42,745 bases of DNA from NCBI GenBank assembly GCA_003820375.1, contig RPQH01000034.1:1-42745 (forward strand). Direction: 5' to 3'. A program made the translations under genes and the position numbers. A model generated the notes under the pieces. It was not told the origin of the DNA. It did no database searches and saw nothing but the letters and a program-made list of their open reading frames with translations. The stretch comes from Ignavibacteriota bacterium (GTDB lineage Bacteria; Bacteroidota; Ignavibacteria; Tepidaquicellales; OLB5). Below are positions 42,418 to 42,745 of this stretch, one piece after another. How positions within the stretch are numbered: position 1 is the first letter of the stretch; each line of letters opens with the position of its first letter.

Positions 42418-42745
42418 GGCGTCAAGTTAATGAAAAGAGGATTCGAAATGGATAAATGACAAGGGGTAATTGTGTCAATAAATATATTTTCAATTCTGGA
42501 ATAATCTTGATAAGCCACCCGGATTTAAACTACTCCATTACCCCTTGCATACTCCAATTAACCGAATATCCCTCTATAGAAGTTATAATCAGATGAATTT
42601 GTCGATTATCAGAAATTTATCTGATGCATAATACTTAAATTAACTCTCTGCGATAACTCTGTTTACTCTCAAAGGCGTAAAGTTAAGATGAGGAGATTCC
42701 ATCTTTGTTTCTTGCATGATTAACGCTCAATTAATTATCATTCTA
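42418..42745 (+). repeat. Direct-repeat/hairpin element, copy 3 (runs off the window)
   Basis: The left GGCGTCAAGTTAA (42418-42430) and right GGCGTAAAGTTAA (42674-42686) are direct repeats; CAAGGGGTAA (42460-42469) and TTACCCCTTG (42538-42547) form the inner inverted pair. The whole stretch is the reverse complement of 34281-34609, and similarity still continues at the last base, so the element or a larger repeat extends beyond the window. Confidence 0.85.

Overview
The window looks like a low-GC genome of the Ignavibacteria/Chlorobiota–Bacteroidota branch. The main reason is a family of secreted proteins ending in a type IX secretion (T9SS) sorting domain with the hallmark NYPNPFNP motif and a GVYFYKL...ETKRM end. 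The AT-rich intergenic DNA, frequent lack of Shine-Dalgarno sequences, lipoproteins and outer-membrane barrels agree with that placement. The assignment is inference from protein style; no rRNA gene is present.

Layout. (1) 1-8255, plus strand: a tandem array of T9SS-exported proteins (one partial, two 14-repeat propeller proteins, one two-domain protein, two shorter propeller proteins) whose C-terminal domains are nearly identical even as DNA. (2) 8303-12848, plus: a LamG lipoprotein, two paralogous barrel proteins, two small lipoproteins and a zinc-ribbon protein, closed by a strong terminator. (3) 13611-23659, minus: an 11-gene, tightly overlapping operon. In transcription order it is MarR regulator, nucleotidyltransferase, MlaE/MlaF/MlaD-type lipid transporter, ATP-grasp enzyme, class III aminotransferase, CDP-alcohol phosphatidyltransferase, Gfo/Idh/MocA oxidoreductase, HAD phosphatase, inositol-3-phosphate synthase. 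A near-perfect operator-like inverted repeat sits in front of marR. I read it as synthesis and transport of an inositol-type (possibly amino- or aminoacyl-modified) phospholipid, probably via CDP-inositol. (4) 23933-31760, plus: an ArsR/DsrE pair, then a coupled six-gene unit (PqqD-like protein, ATP-grasp ligase, PLP decarboxylase-fold enzyme, urea-transporter/M23-peptidase fusion, outer-membrane barrel, TPR protein) that I cannot match to a described pathway. (5) 32039-33334: two hypotheticals. (6) 33335-35376: a 2-kb gene desert made of nested inverted repeats and a composite repeat. (7) 35377-42275: a SpoIID-domain T9SS protein, tRNA-Ala(GGC), a 939-residue repeat/HEAT secreted protein and a secreted hypothetical. 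(8) 42418 to the end: an inverted copy of the repeat seen at 34.3-34.6 kb.

How the parts work together. The central 18 kb (13.7-31.8 kb) is a divergently arranged cell-envelope biosynthesis region: a lipid head-group operon with its own transporter and regulator, back to back with an envelope-linked ligase/decarboxylase operon. The flanks are surface and secreted proteins typical of the phylum. Non-coding stretches are populated by several families of palindromic and composite repeats, one of which has inserted in frame into a sorting domain.
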